Shown here piece after piece: positions 45,062 through 53,609 of a stretch of DNA of 64,000 nucleotides. Each line of letters opens with the position of its first letter. Position 1 is the first letter of the stretch. The notes beneath the pieces are model-generated. The model was not told where the DNA came from. It did no database searches and worked only from the letters and a program-made list of their open reading frames with translations. The stretch is from Caryophanales bacterium UBA6449 (GTDB taxonomy: Bacteria; Bacillota_I; Bacilli_A; RFN20; CAG-288), in contig DJOB01000004.1 in NCBI GenBank assembly GCA_002437105.1, positions 243,496-307,495 of the forward strand, in the 5' to 3' direction. The translations under genes and the position numbers were made by a program.

Positions 45062-45775
45062 ATGGGCAGTGAGAAAATGGAATATGTTTTGGTTCTCTGC
45101 GCTTTGAAAGAGGAGTATGAAGCGCTGATCAACAAGGTTCAAGCGGGGGAACCGGCTACCATCGGTGGCGTGGCTGGAACCGTTTTTCCTATTCCTTCCG
45201 GCTTGGCATTCGCTTTTACGGGGTATGTAGGTAAGGTCGGAACGGCTTTTATCTTGGGCAAGATTGCTTCCTGCTGCAAGGTTAAAGCCATAATCAATTC
45301 GGGAGTGGCTGGTTCGCTCAGCGATGAGGCAACTCCCTTAACCGTGGTTTTTGCCGATAAGGTCGCTTTTCACGATGTCGATCTGACGGCTTTCAATCTT
45401 CCTTATGGAATGATGGATGAACAACCGCTTTGGTTTGAAGCGGGGAAAGAGTTCCGGGAAGCAGCTAAAGATCTACAGTCTCAAAGAGAGCTGCAGATTA
45501 AGATAGGTTCTATGATCTCTGGCGATTCATTTGTGACGAAGAAGAATATGCCGGAAAAGATGATTGAATACTTTGGTCACCCACTAGCTGTGGATATGGA
45601 AGGCGCAACAGTAGGTATGGTAGCCAATCTTCTCCACGTGCCCTTTGCGGTAATTCGTTCTATTTCTGATGATACGCGGAAAGAAGGAAATAGGATGAAC
45701 TATGAAGAGTTTGTTGAGTTGGCTGCTAAGCATGCTAGTTCGGTAACCCTTTGGCTCTTGAACAGTATTAAATAA
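45062..45775 (+). CDS. mtnN: 5'-methylthioadenosine/S-adenosylhomocysteine nucleosidase
   Basis: MtnN splits adenine from methylthioadenosine and S-adenosylhomocysteine, recycling by-products of SAM use. The 237 residues show the nucleoside phosphorylase-like fold: INSGVAGSLS, GDSFV, the ribose-binding VDMEGA and the catalytic Asp in SISDD. The ATG at 45062 has GGAG about 9 bases upstream; a second ATG at 45077 is possible. It is the last rightward gene before the convergence point, and its base composition is already visibly more AT-rich than genes further left. Confidence 0.93.
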   Translation: MGSEKMEYVLVLCALKEEYEALINKVQAGEPATIGGVAGTVFPIPSGLAFAFTGYVGKVGTAFILGKIASCCKVKAIINSGVAGSLSDEATPLTVVFADKVAFHDVDLTAFNLPYGMMDEQPLWFEAGKEFREAAKDLQSQRELQIKIGSMISGDSFVTKKNMPEKMIEYFGHPLAVDMEGATVGMVANLLHVPFAVIRSISDDTRKEGNRMNYEEFVELAAKHASSVTLWLLNSIK

Positions 45776-45848
45776 GTTTTAGTGAATTAGGTTGTTTCAG
45801 ATTCTCTTATTTGATATTTGCTTTGTTAGTATTTAATTAGTACCAAAA

Positions 45849-45900
45849 TAAAACTAAGGCATTAAAGTTAATATATTTTCACTTATAAAACTTAGTTTTA
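45849..45900. repeat. Inverted repeat 1 in the terminus gap
   Basis: TAAAACTAAG (45849-45858) and CTTAGTTTTA (45891-45900) are perfect 10-bp arms 32 bases apart, left of the dif-like site. Confidence 0.6.
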
Positions 45901-45942
45901 AAATAGTACTTTATTGTTGCTATTTAACTGGATATTTTTGAG

Positions 45943-45997
45943 CAAGTTTTTTAATACTATTTTGATACTTATTTAGTACTAGTATATTTAAAACTTG
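45943..45997. repeat. Inverted repeat 2 in the terminus gap
   Basis: CAAGTTTTTTAATACTA (45943-45959) and TAGTATATTTAAAACTTG (45980-45997) are imperfect 17-18-bp arms around a 20-base spacer holding TTTGATACTTATTTAGTAC-type words. Confidence 0.55.
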
Positions 45998-46040
45998 TAT
46001 GAACCACTTGTTAAACAAGCAGAGATTTATCAAATTTATT

Positions 46041-46068
46041 ACTTCGCATAATATATATTATGTTAAAT
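46041..46068 (+). other. dif: dif-like chromosome dimer resolution site (XerC/XerD target)
   Basis: The 28 bases divide as an 11-base left arm ACTTCGCATAA, a 6-base centre TATATA and an 11-base right arm TTATGTTAAAT. Compared with my recollection of Bacillus subtilis dif, 23 of 28 positions match, including the unbroken central stretch AATATATATTATGT; most differences fall at positions that vary among Bacillota dif sites. dif is where XerC and XerD (CodV/RipX in Bacillus) resolve chromosome dimers at the terminus. Context supports it: non-coding, AT-rich, at the meeting point of converging genes and 2.3 kb from a xerD gene. Confidence 0.85.
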
Positions 46069-46132
46069 TCGCTTAAAACACCTTGCTTAGATGGGTAAGA
46101 TTAGACTTTATTGACGCCTAATATTATTGTCT

Positions 46133-46175
46133 ACTAATTTGATACTAGAGTAATACTATTTAGTATCAAATTAGT
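46133..46175. repeat. Perfect 15-bp inverted repeat 3 right of dif
   Basis: ACTAATTTGATACTA (46133-46147) and TAGTATCAAATTAGT (46161-46175) are perfect arms around 13 bases that themselves contain AATACTATT. TTTTAA follows on the plus strand, so it could end rightward transcripts, or bind a protein. Confidence 0.75.
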
Positions 46176-46295
46176 TTTAAAGTTTCTCTGATCAAATACT
46201 ATCTAAAGACTTCTTTTCTACTATTTGACTACTACTATAAATTACTGCCAGTTTCTTCGCACTAGTAAATAATTAGTACTACCGCTTTACTAGCA

Positions 46296-47123
46296 TTACC
46301 CCTTAATTCCAACTCTATTCTGGTTTTCAAACCAATCTCCTGTTTTGGTTAAAAACAAGCTTTGGATCATACTAGCTGAAGCACCGAATCTTTCTATACA
46401 GATTTCTTCGTCTAATCTCTTTAGGTATTTAATAGTCTGGTTTCCACCGCGTGATGCTAAATCTAATAGGGTGCTTTTAATTTCTTTCAGTACATCTTTC
46501 GATCTTTGGGTATTGCTAAATTGAGAAGAGAAAAAGACTCCATATTCCACTTGATCTACTTCCGTGCTTATTGGCTTTAGATCTTTAGCCTTATCATCAC
46601 CGATGGCGATAGTTAAATAAGGCTCAGATAGAACGGCCCCTTGAATACTTTGCCCGTCGTAAGTCCCGCTGCTAATACTTTCAATCAGAGTTCGATATGC
46701 GTTTACTTCAATCAAGTTATCTTCCTTGATCATGGAGTTCTCTAGTATGAATTCTCGTTCCGATTCATAGAGTGGGGGAATTAGTATTTTGCTAGTACTA
46801 TCGATCTCCTTTAATTCCTCTCCATTTATTCCGGTAATGGTAAAGAGCCCGATTTGGCTAGTTATTTCAAATTTAAAATCCCAGCCATTTTCGATTGCGG
46901 CCAATCCTTCCTTCACGGGTACGATGGCGATATCGGAATTGATTGAAGGAATCTCTCGAGGTAATTGGAACGAATCGAAAGAAGATGAAGAAAAAGCACC
47001 AGCGGCGAGAGCGCATTGAACGTAGGCTGAAACACTTATCCCGTTACTGATAAAACAGCTGGAGGTCATCGAAACGGAAAGAAGGGAAAGAGCTGAAAGA
47101 AGTCCCGTTAATCTCTTTTTCAT
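46296..47123 (-). CDS. Predicted lipoprotein, substrate-binding-protein-like
   Basis: The 275-residue product begins with a lysine-led hydrophobic signal sequence ending at Cys23 (SMTSSC), a plausible but not ideal lipobox, so it is probably exported and lipid-anchored. A segment near residues 64-75 (SDIAIVPVKEGLAAI), followed by a phenylalanine/tyrosine-rich strand, resembles NMT1/THI5-type ABC binding proteins, and the length fits a small two-lobed binding fold. No permease or ATPase gene is adjacent, and the ligand is unknown. GGAGAT gives the ribosome-binding site, and the start overlaps the deoB stop by four bases. Codon use is AT-rich compared with most of the window, like the neighbouring terminus gap. 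Confidence 0.55.
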   Translation of the reverse strand: MKKRLTGLLSALSLLSVSMTSSCFISNGISVSAYVQCALAAGAFSSSSFDSFQLPREIPSINSDIAIVPVKEGLAAIENGWDFKFEITSQIGLFTITGINGEELKEIDSTSKILIPPLYESEREFILENSMIKEDNLIEVNAYRTLIESISSGTYDGQSIQGAVLSEPYLTIAIGDDKAKDLKPISTEVDQVEYGVFFSSQFSNTQRSKDVLKEIKSTLLDLASRGGNQTIKYLKRLDEEICIERFGASASMIQSLFLTKTGDWFENQNRVGIKG

Positions 47124-48331
47124 ATCTCCTGTTCTAGTAGCTCGGTGATAGGGTCACCAGCTAAGTCGTCTACTTTGGTCATACCAAAATTAGCAAAGAT
47201 CGTCCTTCCTAGATCGGCAAAGGTGTGCCTATCAGCTAATTTTCTTCCGTGCTTGAAGGACTTGGAATAGGCCAGGAAAGGAACATACTCACGGGTGTGG
47301 TCGGTCCCCTGGAAAGTGGGATCATTGCCATGGTCGCCAGTAATGATCAACAGGTCATCCTGATGCATCGCCAACATCATCTTATACAGGTAGGAATCGA
47401 ACTCCTCCAGGCATTTTCCGTATCCGATGGGATCCCGACGATGTCCGTATTCCGAATCGAAAGCGACCAGGTTGGTGAAACATAAGCCGCCCCATTTGCC
47501 ATCTACCACCTGCTGGATGGTCTTCTCCATGCCATCCGCGTTTGAAGTAGTGTGCTCCCCTTTAGTCACTCCCACCATCGAGAAGATATCGCAGGTTTTT
47601 CCGATGCAGTAGGTGGTGTAGCCAGCCTCAGCCAGCAGGGACATGTAGGTGTGTTTGGTTGGGGTGTGAGAGAGATCGCGCCGATCTGCCATAACCCGAT
47701 GGAAAGTATCCGGGGTCTCGCCGATGAAGGGACGGGCAATGACACGTCCTAGGTGATATTCAGGAAGGTCGCAAAGCTTTCGGGCAATCCGGCAGTATTC
47801 GTAAAGCTTCTCCGCGGGAATCACCTCTTCGTGAGCGGCAATCTGGAATACACTGTCACCAGAGGTATAGACGATCAGTCCTTTATTCTCTAGCGCCCAC
47901 TGCCCATAATCGTGGATTGCTTGAGTTCCAGAGTAGGAGGCAAGATATTTGACGGGAACTTTGACCTGCTGGGCGAATTCGTCCTTAAGGGATTTCGGAA
48001 AACCCTCATGGGTAAAAAGCTTGAAAGGGTGATCAGTGACGATGCCCATCATCTCCCAGTGACCCGTCAAGGTGTCCTTAGATACGCTAGCTTCCTGAAG
48101 TCTTGCTGAGAAGGAGTGTTGGTGGGGAGTTATAGAAGACCCGAGGAAGGGATTTATATCGCCCATACCGATGCTGTTCAGTGCCGGGAGATCCAAGTGA
48201 CCGCAGGCCCGGGCACAGTGTCCGAGCGTATCCGCACCTGAATCGGCATACCTATCGGCATCGGGTGCCGCGCCGATACCGAGGGAATCGCAGACGATGA
48301 CAAACACTCTGGGGAATTTTACGTAATGCAT
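47120..48331 (-). CDS. deoB: Phosphopentomutase
   Basis: DeoB interconverts ribose-1-phosphate and ribose-5-phosphate (and the deoxy forms) in nucleoside catabolism. The 403 residues belong to the alkaline-phosphatase superfamily: N-terminal VIVCDSLGIGAAPDA with the metal-binding Asp, SADTLGH-type GADTLGH, the central TGHWEMMG, and C-terminal DHGNDPTFQGTDHTREYVP. GGAGG six bases upstream favours the ATG at 48331 over the one at 48343. xerD lies directly upstream, as in other Bacilli. The usual punA/pdp partners are absent downstream, where the lipoprotein gene overlaps by four bases. Confidence 0.95.
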   Translation of the reverse strand: MHYVKFPRVFVIVCDSLGIGAAPDADRYADSGADTLGHCARACGHLDLPALNSIGMGDINPFLGSSITPHQHSFSARLQEASVSKDTLTGHWEMMGIVTDHPFKLFTHEGFPKSLKDEFAQQVKVPVKYLASYSGTQAIHDYGQWALENKGLIVYTSGDSVFQIAAHEEVIPAEKLYEYCRIARKLCDLPEYHLGRVIARPFIGETPDTFHRVMADRRDLSHTPTKHTYMSLLAEAGYTTYCIGKTCDIFSMVGVTKGEHTTSNADGMEKTIQQVVDGKWGGLCFTNLVAFDSEYGHRRDPIGYGKCLEEFDSYLYKMMLAMHQDDLLIITGDHGNDPTFQGTDHTREYVPFLAYSKSFKHGRKLADRHTFADLGRTIFANFGMTKVDDLAGDPITELLEQEI

Positions 48332-48354
48332 ACTTGCCTCCAAAACCTTTCTAA

Positions 48355-49245
48355 TTATACCTTTACCCTCGTATTTAATCCTTCTCCGACAATCGCATCA
48401 TAGCGATCTCGGGCGGTCTTTTTGGAGATGTGGGTGTAGATCTGGGTCGTTTCGATCCTCTCGTGCCCCAACAGTTCCTGGACCTCCCTCAAGGGGGCGC
48501 CCGCATCCATGAGAGCAGTTGCGAAACTGTGGCGAAGCTTATGCGGGTTGATACTTCTACCTAGGCCGTGGATCGAAGCGACTTTGAGGATCTCGTTAAA
48601 TCGCTGTCGCGTCAACCCTTTACCACCGCGACCGATGAAGAGCGAGTTGCATCGCGGGTTCAACTTCTTTCGAACTTCTAACCATTCTCTGAGGTTCGCG
48701 ACCAGCTCTTCTGAAAGAGGCACGATCCTCTCCTTATCGCCTTTGCCGTGCACCTTTAAAAAGGCGGCATCCAGATCGAGGCTATCCGTCTTTAGACCGA
48801 TCAGCTCAGAGCAGCGCAGACCGCAGGAAAAGGTTAGGGCCACCATCGTTCGATCGCGGAAGATGAAGGGGGAATCACCCTGGAGCGAATCGATGATGGA
48901 TTGGATTTGCTCGGGGCTGAGCGAATCGGGAAGCAGGCGCATCTCCCGGGGGAAATCCATGTGCTTTAATGGCTTTGTTGCAAAGCCTTGAATAAGGAGA
49001 TAACGATAAAAACAAGAAATTACAACTTCTTTTCGCCTAATTGTGCTTTCTTTTGCTCCCGCCTCGCTTAAAGCCGAGATGAAATCATCAACATCAGTGG
49101 GGGTCAGCTCTTTTTTCTCCTCGTTCTGAACTCTTTCAATAAATTGATCCAGATCGGTCTTATAAGCCTCGATAGTAGGTTTACTATCTCCCTTCTCAGC
49201 GACGATCTCGGAGAGGAAATCACTTTCCAGTTGTTTCAGGTCCAT
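48355..49245 (-). CDS. xerD: Tyrosine recombinase XerD/XerC
   Basis: A 296-residue site-specific recombinase with all catalytic residues: Arg144 (GLRCSEL), Lys168 (HGKGDKER), His235 and Arg238 (HKLRHSFAT), His261 (LGHERIETTQIYTH) and the nucleophile Tyr270. The N-terminal SAM-like domain spans 1-90. Length, motifs and synteny with deoB identify a chromosomal Xer recombinase, not a phage integrase. It should act at dif with a second Xer protein, to resolve chromosome dimers; the dif-like site is about 2.3 kb to its left. The short spacers link it to dinB and deoB. Confidence 0.93.
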   Translation of the reverse strand: MDLKQLESDFLSEIVAEKGDSKPTIEAYKTDLDQFIERVQNEEKKELTPTDVDDFISALSEAGAKESTIRRKEVVISCFYRYLLIQGFATKPLKHMDFPREMRLLPDSLSPEQIQSIIDSLQGDSPFIFRDRTMVALTFSCGLRCSELIGLKTDSLDLDAAFLKVHGKGDKERIVPLSEELVANLREWLEVRKKLNPRCNSLFIGRGGKGLTRQRFNEILKVASIHGLGRSINPHKLRHSFATALMDAGAPLREVQELLGHERIETTQIYTHISKKTARDRYDAIVGEGLNTRVKV

Positions 49246-49250
49246 TCCTT

Positions 49251-50342
49251 TTATCCTCGACTGGCTTTATTTATGGGTATGCGGAGATCGATTGCGGCAT
49301 CACCTACAGGTTTTAGATCTTCGGCGGCTACACCAAGGAGACGGATCGGCTCTCCTCGGTAGAAGGAATCCAGGATGGTAAGTGCGCGGTAGATGATATC
49401 GGTCTCCGAGTTGGAGTAGGTTGAGAAGGTCATTCGCTTCGTGTTGGTCTTAAAGTCGCTATTCCGGAGCTTGATGCAGATGGTTCGAGATTCGAGTCCA
49501 TCCTTCGCTATGGTTTGAGCCACCTCCAGAGCGCATTCCCGCATTCTATTTCTTATCTCATCGTAGTCGGTTGTATCAGTCGGAAGGGTGACATCCGTTC
49601 CGCAGCTCTTTCTGATCCTCGATTCCGTAGAGACCACATCGCTGCCGAACCCATTCGCTAGTGCGACGAGGTATTCGAATTCGCTTCCGAGAATCTCTTT
49701 GGATCCAGGGATGGAACCGGTAGCGAGATCCCCGATAGTTTTGATCCCGAGCTCCTTCAACCGTGGGGCTGTTTTGGAGCCGATCCCGTACATCTTGCCG
49801 ATATCTAAGGGCCAGATCTTCGTCTTCCAATCCACCGGATCCAGCAGAATGGTTATTCCTAGCGGCTTCTTATAATCGGACCCCATCTTGGCCATAAAGC
49901 GTGTATGTCCCAACCCGATCGAACATTTGAGTCCCGTTTCTCTATAGAGTGAAAGCTGAAGATCGAAGAGCCTATCGTGCAGCGTGGGGCGATCAGTTTC
50001 TACATCCTGAAGATAATCGGTCGCATCCCCATAACACTCATCGATCGACGCCATCTCGATCGTGGGTATCGTTTTGACGACGGCCGAGAAAAAGCGGTTT
50101 GATTGCTTCCGATATTCTCCATAGTCGCCGGGAAGGAGGATGAGATCAGGGCACAGCTTTATCGCATCGTAGATATTCATCCCCGATCTGACACCGAATT
50201 TTCTCGCTTCGTAGGAGCAGGTAGCGACTACACCCCTGATTCCCCCTCCCACCGCTAGCGGTTTCTTTTGGTACTCGGGGTGCCGGTTTATTTCCACTTG
50301 AGCAAAGAAGGCATTGAGATCGATGTGAATAATAAGTTTCAA
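49251..50342 (-). CDS. dinB: DNA polymerase IV (Y family)
   Basis: DinB copies past damaged bases. The 363 residues contain the catalytic HIDLNAFFAQVE (Asp8) and SIDECYGD (Asp101, Glu102), helix-hairpin-helix IGSKTAPRLKELGIKTIGDLA and the little-finger domain ending GEPIRLLGVAAEDL. A clear C-terminal clamp-binding motif was not seen, so its link to the sliding clamp is uncertain. The start overlaps the recN stop (ATGA), so it is co-translated with a double-strand break repair gene. Confidence 0.93.
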   Translation of the reverse strand: MKLIIHIDLNAFFAQVEINRHPEYQKKPLAVGGGIRGVVATCSYEARKFGVRSGMNIYDAIKLCPDLILLPGDYGEYRKQSNRFFSAVVKTIPTIEMASIDECYGDATDYLQDVETDRPTLHDRLFDLQLSLYRETGLKCSIGLGHTRFMAKMGSDYKKPLGITILLDPVDWKTKIWPLDIGKMYGIGSKTAPRLKELGIKTIGDLATGSIPGSKEILGSEFEYLVALANGFGSDVVSTESRIRKSCGTDVTLPTDTTDYDEIRNRMRECALEVAQTIAKDGLESRTICIKLRNSDFKTNTKRMTFSTYSNSETDIIYRALTILDSFYRGEPIRLLGVAAEDLKPVGDAAIDLRIPINKASRG

Positions 50343-52009
50343 GCTGCTGACTCCTTGGCTTTCTGGGCTTGCTTATAGAGGTCGAGACTCGCTTCACGAG
50401 CGGTCTTATTGACTACATCCCCGGAGAGCAACAGACTGATACCTTCGGTGATGTCCTGATCCGCTAGCGTCTTTACTCTAGCCGTGGCTATCCCATCATC
50501 CCCTTTCTCCTTCGTGACCAAGAAGGCGATATCGGCGAAACAGCAGACTTGGGGGAGGTGAGTGATGCATAGAGTCTGGATGGACCGTGAAAGCCTAAAA
50601 AGTTTCTTGCCTGTCTGGAAGGCGATATTACCCGATATACCGGTATCGATCTCATCGAAGACTACCAGGTCCACGGGATTACTCTTTACTAAGCAGCACT
50701 TTAAAGAGAGCATGATGCGTGAAGATTCGCCACCCGAAGCCGCTTTTCTGAGCGGAACATATTCTTTCTTTCCGTTGAGATCTACGGTGAATTCTGCGTG
50801 GTCTAAGCCGTTTTCCCCAAGTTTCTCAACTGGGGTGAGCAGTACTTTAAAAGCGGATTTCGGTAAACCGAGTTCAAACATGTTAGCTGAGATGGATTGT
50901 TCAAGAAGTCTTGCTATCCTAAATCTACTTTCACTCAGCTTTCTTGCTGAATCGAGGGCTTTCTTCTGCAAGCTTGACACCTCTTTATTCAAGGCATCGA
51001 GCGAATTCATCGCCGCATCGTAATCCGCTCTCTTAGACTCTAAATCATCTTTAGCTTTAAGGATGTCCGCGGTGCTTCTCCCATAGCGTTTCCTGAGCTT
51101 CTCCAGATTGAATAGTCTATCGTTGAGTCGATCCAAGAGCCCGGGATCATCATCGTCTTCATTCGCGAGCGCCAAATCCTCTAGGTCTTTGGCTAGATCT
51201 GACAGTTCCGCCAAGGCTTTATTTGCCGTATCCTCGGTGGCACCACCGGTGCCTTTAAATTCGGCTAGAGCCGAGGAGAGCGATTGGGAGGCCTCTAGAA
51301 AAGGATTCGAAGCTTGATCCAGGATCGCCAAGGCGTGGTGGATCTTTTCCTTCGAGGCCAGTTCATCTAGTCTGGCCTCTATCTCTTCGATCTCCCCAGG
51401 ATGAAGCTGGGCATTCTCGATCTCGGAGATCTTAAAGTCCAGGTATTCTAGATCCTCGGTTGCCAGGTTATTCTTGATGGCGGCAATCTTTTTCTGGCAA
51501 TCCTGCCATCTCTGGTAGTTATTACGGTATTCCCCTAATATCGCCTTATGGTTTTCATCGCCAAAATCATCGAGAGCTTCGAGCTGATTATTCGGGTTAT
51601 ATAGGGAATTAGTATCTCTCTGGGAATGGATATCGACTAGATAGGGTGAAATCTCCTTCAGGGTCGTATTGGTGACAGTCTGACCATTTATCCGGCGGGT
51701 TACTGTGCCCTTGGGCGAGATCGAGAGCGACAGAATAAGGATCTGATCCTCATCTAAGAAGTCCGCAATCTTCTCACATCTTTCTTTCAGCTTTGAGGAG
51801 ACGGTAAAAACCGCCTCGATAAAGACCTTACTGTTAGGATCCTTGTAAGGATTAGTCGGAATCTTAAAACCACAAACGGCACTCAAAGCGCTGATGAGAA
51901 CTGATTTTCCCGCTCCCGTCTCACCGACTAGAGCATTTAAACCCGCCTGAAAAGAAATCTGGGTCTGAGCGATGATGATGAAATTCTTGATAGTCAGGGA
52001 TGCGAGCAT
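50339..52009 (-). CDS. recN: DNA repair protein RecN
   Basis: RecN is an SMC-like ATPase acting early in double-strand break repair. The 556 residues have Walker A GETGAGKS (29-36) near the N-terminus, long coiled coils (about 150-370) and a C-terminal half with RKAASGGESSRIMLSLKCCL (signature motif) and VVFDEIDTGISG (Walker B). Normal length. It follows xseB by one base, in the nusB-xseA-xseB-recN order of Bacilli. Confidence 0.95.
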   Translation of the reverse strand: MLASLTIKNFIIIAQTQISFQAGLNALVGETGAGKSVLISALSAVCGFKIPTNPYKDPNSKVFIEAVFTVSSKLKERCEKIADFLDEDQILILSLSISPKGTVTRRINGQTVTNTTLKEISPYLVDIHSQRDTNSLYNPNNQLEALDDFGDENHKAILGEYRNNYQRWQDCQKKIAAIKNNLATEDLEYLDFKISEIENAQLHPGEIEEIEARLDELASKEKIHHALAILDQASNPFLEASQSLSSALAEFKGTGGATEDTANKALAELSDLAKDLEDLALANEDDDDPGLLDRLNDRLFNLEKLRKRYGRSTADILKAKDDLESKRADYDAAMNSLDALNKEVSSLQKKALDSARKLSESRFRIARLLEQSISANMFELGLPKSAFKVLLTPVEKLGENGLDHAEFTVDLNGKKEYVPLRKAASGGESSRIMLSLKCCLVKSNPVDLVVFDEIDTGISGNIAFQTGKKLFRLSRSIQTLCITHLPQVCCFADIAFLVTKEKGDDGIATARVKTLADQDITEGISLLLSGDVVNKTAREASLDLYKQAQKAKESAA

Positions 52010-52010
52010 T

Positions 52011-52229
52011 TTACTTTTCCGCTGAGTCTGTCTTGATGATAGAGTTCGCTTTCTTCTCTAGCTCATCCAGCTTCTTAGACATCTGGTCGAGTATCGCACT
52101 TCCCTCCTCGCCGAGTTTTACCTGCTCATCCAAACCGATATCGGAATTGGAGAGAGTATTGATTATCTCTTTGATTCGGGCTTCCATCTGAGCAAAAGTC
52201 ATTTCCTGAGAAGTTTTTTTCACTGCCAT
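52011..52229 (-). CDS. xseB: Exodeoxyribonuclease VII small subunit
   Basis: A 72-residue helical protein with the XseB pattern TFAQMEARIKEIINTLSNSDIGLDEQVKLGEEGSAIL, forming the multi-copy partner of XseA in the enzyme that degrades single-stranded DNA. The ATG at 52229 is chosen with AGGAAAGGAA upstream; the GTG at 52235 is less well placed. It begins about two bases after the xseA stop. Confidence 0.92.
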   Translation of the reverse strand: MAVKKTSQEMTFAQMEARIKEIINTLSNSDIGLDEQVKLGEEGSAILDQMSKKLDELEKKANSIIKTDSAEK

Positions 52230-52231
52230 AT

Positions 52232-53608
52232 TCACATTCCTTTCCTAGGGCTAACCCTCTTGATTGTAGCTTCAGCCTGGATATTCGACATCCTCACCTC
52301 GACATCCTGATTCTCTTTTAGCTCGGAGCCTTTCATGACGTGGCCCTCTTGATCTAAAACCAAGGCATATCCGCGAGACAGATTCTTCTCGACACTCAGT
52401 GAAGCTAGAAGGCCTTTATACGAATTCAGACGGTCGGTCGCCGCACTCAGATCGCCTTTTAACTTCAGAGAGATGGTCTGCCGATAGGATCGAGCAGCAA
52501 ACTTCTTAGTATCTACTGCGTTAGATAGCAGATTAGCGATATTCGAGCGGCTGGTTGCGATGAAGTTAGCGCTCTGATCGAAGGACCGGCTGATCAGGGA
52601 AGCCAGCTGTCCTCTCAGCGTGCTGACTTCGGCCTTCATATGAGATATCCGCGTCGCCGGCATCAGGCTCGTCAATCTCGCCCGCATATCCATGATGGCG
52701 ATTCGCTCAGTCGAGATACTGTTCTCGATGCGGCCACGGAGCATCGAGGATAGCTGACCGACTTCCTCCTGGAGCTCTGCCAGGGAAGGGTTGATCTTAT
52801 TGGCGGCGTCGGTCGGCGTGATGGCACAGCAGTCGGCCATGCGATCTACCACCGAGACATCGATCGAGTGTCCGATGGCGGTGATGATCGGGCAGTTTCG
52901 GTCCTTGATCGCCATGGCCACCCGTTCATCATCGAAACAGCTCAGATCGGTTTTCGATCCGCCACCGCGACCGATGATGAGCGCATCCGGGGCCCAAGAA
53001 TAGGCTGCATAGAGCGCGTTGCAGATCGAAGCGGGGGCGGATTCGCCCTGCACGGTCGCCGGAAAGAGCTTGACCTCCTCGCAGGGGAAGCGGCGCGCTA
53101 AGGTGTTAAGAATATCCTGATAGCCGGCAGCCTCTTGGGACGAGACGATCGCTAGTCTCTTGACGAAGCGGGGAATTGCCTTTTTGACCTCGGGGGAAAG
53201 GAGTCCCATTTTATCCAGCTTCTCTAAGAGTCGCTTCTTGGCTAGAAGTGCTTTTCCTTCTCCAGAAGTGTCGACATGAAGATTGGATACGACTAAGCTG
53301 ACCGACCCGGAAGGCGCATAGTAGTTCAAACTGCCGAAAGCGGTGATCACATCGCCGACATTAAACTGTTCCCGGATATATGGAACTCGGGAACGCCAGA
53401 TGATGAACCGCAGCTGCGCGCGCGCAAAACTGCTATTTTCTTCCGCATCGTTAGGGTCCTTCACATCCATATAGATGTGACCATTGGAGTATTTCTTAGC
53501 TGTGATCTCGCCCCTGACCAAGATTCCCTGAAATCTTTCTCCCTGGAGGTTTTCGCTGATGATCTTCGAGATTTCACCGACGGTGAGAACCTGAGATCCG
53601 AACTCCAT
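52232..53608 (-). CDS. xseA: Exodeoxyribonuclease VII large subunit
   Basis: XseA is the catalytic subunit of exonuclease VII. The 458 residues include an N-terminal OB domain (LVRGEITAKKYSNGHIYMDVKD), the catalytic domain (RLAIVSSQEAAGYQDILNTL; IIGRGGGSKTDLSCFDDE; ITAIGHSIDVSVVDRMAD), coiled coil and a C-terminal segment (LSRGYALVLDQEGHVM). AAGGAGA upstream fixes the ATG at 53608; a longer reading from 53644 lacks a site. It follows nusB by one base. The usual folD between nusB and xseA is absent. Confidence 0.95.
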   Translation of the reverse strand: MEFGSQVLTVGEISKIISENLQGERFQGILVRGEITAKKYSNGHIYMDVKDPNDAEENSSFARAQLRFIIWRSRVPYIREQFNVGDVITAFGSLNYYAPSGSVSLVVSNLHVDTSGEGKALLAKKRLLEKLDKMGLLSPEVKKAIPRFVKRLAIVSSQEAAGYQDILNTLARRFPCEEVKLFPATVQGESAPASICNALYAAYSWAPDALIIGRGGGSKTDLSCFDDERVAMAIKDRNCPIITAIGHSIDVSVVDRMADCCAITPTDAANKINPSLAELQEEVGQLSSMLRGRIENSISTERIAIMDMRARLTSLMPATRISHMKAEVSTLRGQLASLISRSFDQSANFIATSRSNIANLLSNAVDTKKFAARSYRQTISLKLKGDLSAATDRLNSYKGLLASLSVEKNLSRGYALVLDQEGHVMKGSELKENQDVEVRMSNIQAEATIKRVSPRKGM

Positions 53609-53609
53609 C

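Larger units (their letters stand above)
45776..46295. other. AT-rich gap between converging gene streams, proposed replication terminus
   Basis: This 520-base stretch has no plausible gene on either strand. It is far more AT-rich than the rest of the window and is full of TAGTAC, TAGTAT and GATACT words (for example around 45838, 45904, 45974-45985, 46141, 46161, 46273). It contains three inverted repeats and a dif-like site, listed separately. Genes to the left (37-45.8 kb) run right and all genes to the right (46.3-64 kb) run left, as expected where replication forks meet. Confidence 0.7.

Noticed and set aside
45776..46295. CRISPR array or tandem repeats in the AT-rich gap
   Set aside because: The recurring words are short, irregularly spaced and mostly palindromic, with no constant repeat-spacer unit and no cas genes.
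48355..49245. Phage or island integrase beside the AT-rich gap
   Set aside because: Sequence length, motifs and the conserved xerD-deoB neighbourhood fit the chromosomal Xer recombinase; no att repeats or phage genes are present.
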